DNA of 16,985 bases, taken from positions 1 to 16,985 of the forward strand of contig CALAQT010000532.1 of the NCBI GenBank assembly GCA_937888775.1, in the 5' to 3' direction. Positions 14,411-16,985 of the stretch are shown piece by piece. Within the stretch, counting starts at the first letter, position 1. Each line of letters begins with the position of its first letter. The translations under genes and the position numbers were made by a program. Origin of the DNA: an uncultured Actinomycetes bacterium. GTDB lineage: Bacteria; Actinomycetota; Thermoleophilia; Solirubrobacterales; Solirubrobacteraceae. A model generated the notes under the pieces. It made no database searches and was not told the DNA's origin. It saw nothing but the letters and a program-made list of their open reading frames with translations.

Positions 14411-14791
14411 ATGGCCAACGACGATCAGGCGCAGGACCCGGTAAAGCCGACTGAGCAACGAGGCGGAACCACGCCGGGCGAGACGGAGGCCGGCGAGAAG
14501 GGGCAGTGGGCGGCCACCGCGAACGAGGGCTTGGTCTCGGCCGAGCTCGGAGGGTCCGATGCGCCGCGCGAGATGCTGGCGGAGGATCCGGAGCTCGGGA
14601 GCTCGGTCCTCGGGAGGACAACTGGCTCCGACGAGCCGGCGACCCAGGACGGCATCGATCCGAGCGGCGGCGATGACGCGGACGCGACCTCCGACGGTGG
14701 TCCCGACCTGCCTCGCCGGGGAGTGGAGCCCGACCTGAAGGACGCTGCTGGCGTCCGGGTCCAAAAGACGGACGTGGAGTCAGGCGGCTAG
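14411..14791 (+). CDS. Small acidic, probably disordered protein
   Basis: The 126-residue product starts at ATG 14411 behind a perfect AGGAGG (14400-14405) with 5-base spacing. It is rich in Asp, Glu, Gly and Ser, has no membrane span or Cys, and should be largely unstructured. Its middle reads QWAATANEGLVSAELGGSDA, then MLAEDPELGSSVLGRTTGSD, with an acidic tail GGPDLPRRGVEPDLKDAAG. I have seen similar short acidic proteins in related Actinobacteria but know no function. It stands alone between the MFS remnant and the TetR unit. The ribosome site and biased composition support a real gene. Confidence 0.65.
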   Translation: MANDDQAQDPVKPTEQRGGTTPGETEAGEKGQWAATANEGLVSAELGGSDAPREMLAEDPELGSSVLGRTTGSDEPATQDGIDPSGGDDADATSDGGPDLPRRGVEPDLKDAAGVRVQKTDVESGG

Positions 14792-15036
14792 CGGACCCGC
14801 CCCGCCGCCCCAACTACGGCGGCGAAGTAGATGTCCAGCCGTTCGCAAAGCCTCTCGTCGCAGACGTTGCCGTCCACGACAATGTCGCCCCGATGACCCT
14901 GCCGCAACGCGGCGCCGTCGAAACCGATACCCGAGAAGGCACCTCCTTTGTCGCCGACGGAGCTGTCAGCTCACAGCTCCTGCTTGACCTGGCCGCCAGC
15001 CCGAAGCAGAAGCCTGGTCGCCGGTCGGTGCGGTGA
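14792..15036 (+). other. Open frame continuing after the acidic protein's stop
   Basis: Directly after the TAG of the acidic-protein gene the same frame stays open for 81 codons to TGA 15034-15036, reading for example VQPFAKPLVADVAVHDNVAP and GTSFVADGAVSSQLLLDLAA. There is no start with a ribosome site apart from a mid-frame ATG. I recognise no family. It could be a worn gene tail or chance. A possible GC stem (14803-14809 with 14818-14824) lies at its beginning and could instead be the acidic gene's terminator. Confidence 0.25.
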
Positions 15037-15080
15037 ACGACACAGCCCCTGGTTCGTGAATGCGGAAGGGTCGCAGGCGT

Positions 15081-15692
15081 CTAGAGGCCGTCGAAGATCG
15101 CGAACGCGGCGTTGATCCTTGATTGTTCGCCGGTTGCGTTGTCGTCAAGCATCAGGCCACGGATGACAGCGAGGGCTAGGGTGGCTTGGGCTTGGGCGGT
15201 GGCTTCGTCGATGCCGGACGATCTCATCAGTAGCTCGGTGAATTGGGGAAGCCAGTCGAGGACGCTGGAACGGGCGAAACCCGGGAACCGGTCGGGCTGG
15301 GTTTGGGCGAGGGCGTTGACCTCATCAAAGAGCCGGAAGAAGGGGCGGTTGACGGGATCGGTGACGATCGCGCGGAGCGCGTTGACCAGGCCGCGGAGGT
15401 CCTGCGGGTTCTGCTCGGCGAGCTGTGCACGGCAGGTGTTGAGGAGTTGGCTGCGAGCGTGGGCGAGAGCGGCGGCGATGAGCGCGTCGCGGGATCCGAA
15501 GTGGTGGACGAGCATCCGTGAGCTCGTCTCAAGAGCGTCTGCAAGGTCTCGGAGAGAGATCTCGCAGCTTTGACGGGCCACGAGCAGTTCTGCTGCTTGA
15601 GCTTGCAGGCGTTGTCGTTGTCGCTCGTCACGCGGTCGACCAGGTGTTGTAACGTCGTTACACGAATTCGACGCCGACCCAGGAGGAACCAT
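15081..15692 (-). CDS. TetR-family transcriptional regulator
   Basis: The product has about 203 residues if started at ATG 15692 (GTG 15701 is also in frame; neither has a strong ribosome site). The N-terminal HTH is typical: LQAQAAELLVARQSCEISLRD, then LADALETSSRMLVHHFGSRDALIAA (about residues 49-73). The C-terminal ligand domain (about 80-203) is helical and ends ALAVIRGLMLDD, ...INAAFAIFDGL. TetR proteins usually bind a palindrome and repress a divergent gene until a small ligand binds. The divergent leader-hydrolase unit and the 15-bp palindrome at 15648-15662 fit this. The palindrome lies inside codons 13-17 of this frame, and no in-frame start lies between it and the HTH, so the repressor would bind its own early coding sequence. 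The ligand is unknown. Confidence 0.88.
   Translation of the reverse strand: MVPPGSASNSCNDVTTPGRPRDERQRQRLQAQAAELLVARQSCEISLRDLADALETSSRMLVHHFGSRDALIAAALAHARSQLLNTCRAQLAEQNPQDLRGLVNALRAIVTDPVNRPFFRLFDEVNALAQTQPDRFPGFARSSVLDWLPQFTELLMRSSGIDEATAQAQATLALAVIRGLMLDDNATGEQSRINAAFAIFDGL
15648..15662. promoter_or_regulatory. 15-bp perfect palindrome, likely TetR operator
   Basis: TGTAACG-T-CGTTACA is perfectly symmetric about its central base. It lies between the HTH-coding part of the TetR gene and the ribosome site of the divergent leader ORF (15681), the position expected for an operator that controls both directions. Assignment to this regulator is inferred from proximity. Confidence 0.7.
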
Positions 15693-15864
15693 GATGGACA
15701 CCGTGCCAAATGACGCGAAGCGACGTACCCCTCAGCACATTCCCGCCTCCAGAGCTCAGACTGTCGTCGCAAGAGAAGCAGCTCTGTCCTCTGCCTGTCC
15801 GCGGGTCTGTGTGACGGGCACTCGTTCCCCTGAAAGTCCAGCAACGGCCCTCGCCTCGCGATGA
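15691..15864 (+). CDS. Leader ORF (56-57 residues) coupled to the hydrolase
   Basis: AGGAGG (15681-15686) precedes ATG 15691 and, with better spacing, ATG 15694. The frame runs MMDTVPNDAKRRTPQHIPAS to ...SPATALASR and stops at TGA 15862-15864, overlapping the hydrolase start as ATGA. The hydrolase itself has no ribosome site, so this ORF probably delivers ribosomes to it by termination-reinitiation. The peptide is basic, Ser/Thr/Ala-rich, and not recognised. Its 5' end overlaps the start of the TetR gene on the other strand. It could be a regulatory leader, a worn gene remnant kept for coupling, or a genuine small protein. Confidence 0.5.
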   Translation: MMDTVPNDAKRRTPQHIPASRAQTVVAREAALSSACPRVCVTGTRSPESPATALASR

Positions 15865-16553
15865 CGACCCTGATCTTCGTTCACGGCGCCTGCGTGCGCG
15901 ACGCCGAGTGGTGGTGGGCTCAGATGACCCAGCCGCTCGCCGACCTCGGGATCGCCGGCGTCGCGGTGCCGCTGCCCAGCTGCGGTGAGACCGGCGCTGA
16001 GCTTGGCGATCTCTACGCCGACGTTGACGCGTGCCGCGAGGCGATCGCGGTCGCCGAGGGACCGGTTGTCCTGTGTGGGCACTCCTACGGCGGGATGGTG
16101 ATCACCGAGGCCGGCGCCGATGACCGCGTCACCCAGCTGCTCTACGTGACGTCGGTGATGCCGAACGCCGGACAGTCCCAGGCCGAGCTCATCGGCTCTG
16201 AGCCAGCGCCATGGCTGCAGCCGAGCGAGGACGGCACCGTCGGCGTCGATCCCGACATGATCCGGGAGTTCTTCCTCCAGGACTGCGACGAGACCACGAC
16301 CGAGCAGGCGGTCGCCCGTCTCACGCGTCAGTCCCTGACACCGTTCACGCAGCCACCCCGCCAGATCGCCTGGCAGCAGAAGCCCACCACGTACTTCGTC
16401 TGCACCGAGGACCTCGCCACCCCAGCCGACGTCCAGCGCCGACGCGTCAAGGAGGAGACGCGACTCGTCGAGTTCACAGCTGGGCACCACCCGTTCCTCT
16501 CACGCCCCCACGAATTCGCGCACAGCCTGGCAGCCGCGATCGAGCACGTTTAG
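15861..16553 (+). CDS. Alpha/beta-fold hydrolase (esterase-like)
   Basis: The 230-residue single-domain protein opens directly with the first core strand, TLIFVHGACVRDAEWWW (3-19), including the HGA oxyanion segment. The nucleophile elbow is CGHSYGGMVI (Ser75), the likely acid Asp184 sits in CTEDLATP, and His209 in AGHHPFLSRP. Size and motifs match the small alpha/beta hydrolases related to hydroxynitrile lyases, methylesterases and salicylate-esterase-like enzymes. No signal peptide is present. The substrate cannot be told. Translation is probably coupled to the leader ORF (4-base overlap) and transcription controlled by the divergent TetR regulator, suggesting a detoxification or catabolic enzyme induced by its substrate. 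Confidence 0.9.
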   Translation: MTTLIFVHGACVRDAEWWWAQMTQPLADLGIAGVAVPLPSCGETGAELGDLYADVDACREAIAVAEGPVVLCGHSYGGMVITEAGADDRVTQLLYVTSVMPNAGQSQAELIGSEPAPWLQPSEDGTVGVDPDMIREFFLQDCDETTTEQAVARLTRQSLTPFTQPPRQIAWQQKPTTYFVCTEDLATPADVQRRRVKEETRLVEFTAGHHPFLSRPHEFAHSLAAAIEHV

Positions 16554-16985
16554 TCAAAGACCGCGGCTTCCGCTTCGTCGCCGCAGCAGCAGCGAGCCCA
16601 AGACTGCCGCTCTTGAGCAGAAGCAGCCACCTGCTCGCGAGCGGCAGCAAGACTGCCGCTCAGCCGCAAATGCAGGAGCAGGCGCCTCTTCGTGCTAGCC
16701 GGCTCGGCCCGTTCCAGCAAACGCCAGCGGAAGACCGGGAGATCACCGACCGCTTGCTGACGATCGAGTCCCGTGCGTGCAGCTAACGATCCGCACGACC
16801 GCCGCCGCGCTCGCATTCGCCCAAATCCGCTCGCGCCGATCCGTGTCGCGACTGCTGGATTGTGGCGGCGGACGCCGAGCGGTGCCTTCTGCTTTTGATC
16901 CGATCGGGCCAAGCGGCGCGCTTGTGCAATCGCGGTGTTGGCAGAAGTCATGGGCCGTCGGCGCCAGCTTGCGCTTTGCGCCGAA
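16554..16985. other. Gene-poor right end
   Basis: Apart from the hairpin at 16639-16661 and a 14-bp direct repeat (CAAGACTGCCGCTC at 16599-16612 and 16648-16661), I see no supported gene. A 133-codon minus-strand frame (16550-16951) is Arg/Ala-rich with no recognisable family or ribosome site. Confidence 0.4.
16639..16661 (+). terminator. Strong stem-loop downstream of the hydrolase
   Basis: GAGCGGCAG (16639-16647) and CTGCCGCTC (16653-16661) form a perfect 9-bp stem with a 5-base loop, 85 bases past the hydrolase stop. There is no T run. It is a good candidate for the unit's transcript end. Confidence 0.5.

Noticed and set aside
14204..14764. 186-codon minus-strand frame over the acidic protein
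   Set aside because: The plus-strand gene has a perfect AGGAGG and biased acidic composition; the minus frame has neither. Its left end is mentioned as unexplained.
16550..16951. 133-codon minus-strand frame at the right end
   Set aside because: Arg/Ala/Ser-rich, no ribosome site, no motif, and it overlaps a hairpin and repeats.
1..16985. CRISPR array, tRNA, rRNA or defence island
   Set aside because: No regularly spaced repeats, no tRNA-like cloverleaf, no rRNA and no recognised defence genes were seen.

Overview
The window is GC-rich, with GTG/TTG starts alongside ATG and strong Shine-Dalgarno sites. Its gene content is typical of soil Actinobacteria of the Thermoleophilia/Solirubrobacterales type: a DUF892 ferritin-like protein, STAS anti-anti-sigma factors, a PRC-barrel protein, GAF-SpoIIE phosphatase remnants, DUF1345 and a small Cys/His protein with a DREDRDQLGRRAPL-type tail. 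The taxon is an inference from family resemblance; there is no rRNA or marker gene here.

Layout. Positions 1-123 hold the tail of an unrecognised gene. 622-1581 (-) is a DUF892 protein with a C-terminal tandem repeat. 2005-3174 (+) is a PhaC-like alpha/beta enzyme with Ser in place of the catalytic Cys. 3185-4560 (-) is a graveyard: an alpha/beta-hydrolase fragment followed by a frameshifted Tn3-family transposase. 4956-6116 (-) is a compact operon, STAS-STAS-PRC barrel. 6303-7426 (-) is a frameshifted GAF-SpoIIE phosphatase, abutting a STAS fragment on the other strand. DUF1345 (7720-8400, +) follows, then a second copy of a phosphatase piece and an IS110-type transposase scrap. 8842-9201 (-) is a membrane-anchored coiled-coil protein, and 9300-9610 (-) is a phospholipase D remnant. 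9695-11311 (+) is an intact GH13 alpha-glucosidase, convergent with a small Cys/His protein. 11669-13493 is a complete ISKra4-like insertion sequence with perfect inverted ends and a 9-bp target duplication. 13592-14072 (+) is a broken MFS transporter, 14411-14791 (+) a small acidic protein, and 15081-15692 (-) a TetR regulator. The TetR gene diverges from a short leader ORF that is coupled to an alpha/beta hydrolase (15861-16553).

How it works together. Three units look alive and regulated: the STAS-STAS-PRC operon (a partner-switching type module with no kinase in view), the TetR/leader/hydrolase unit with a 15-bp perfect palindrome, and the GH13 enzyme. Much of the rest is decayed: I count at least seven gene remnants. 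Several of these (phosphatase pieces, STAS piece) come from the same kind of stress-signalling genes as the intact operon. I see no CRISPR array, tRNA, rRNA or recognisable defence system. The least ordinary signals are the Ser-for-Cys PhaC-like enzyme, the IS insertion that appears to have separated two divergent genes while re-creating part of a ribosome binding site, and the palindrome lying within the first codons of the TetR gene.
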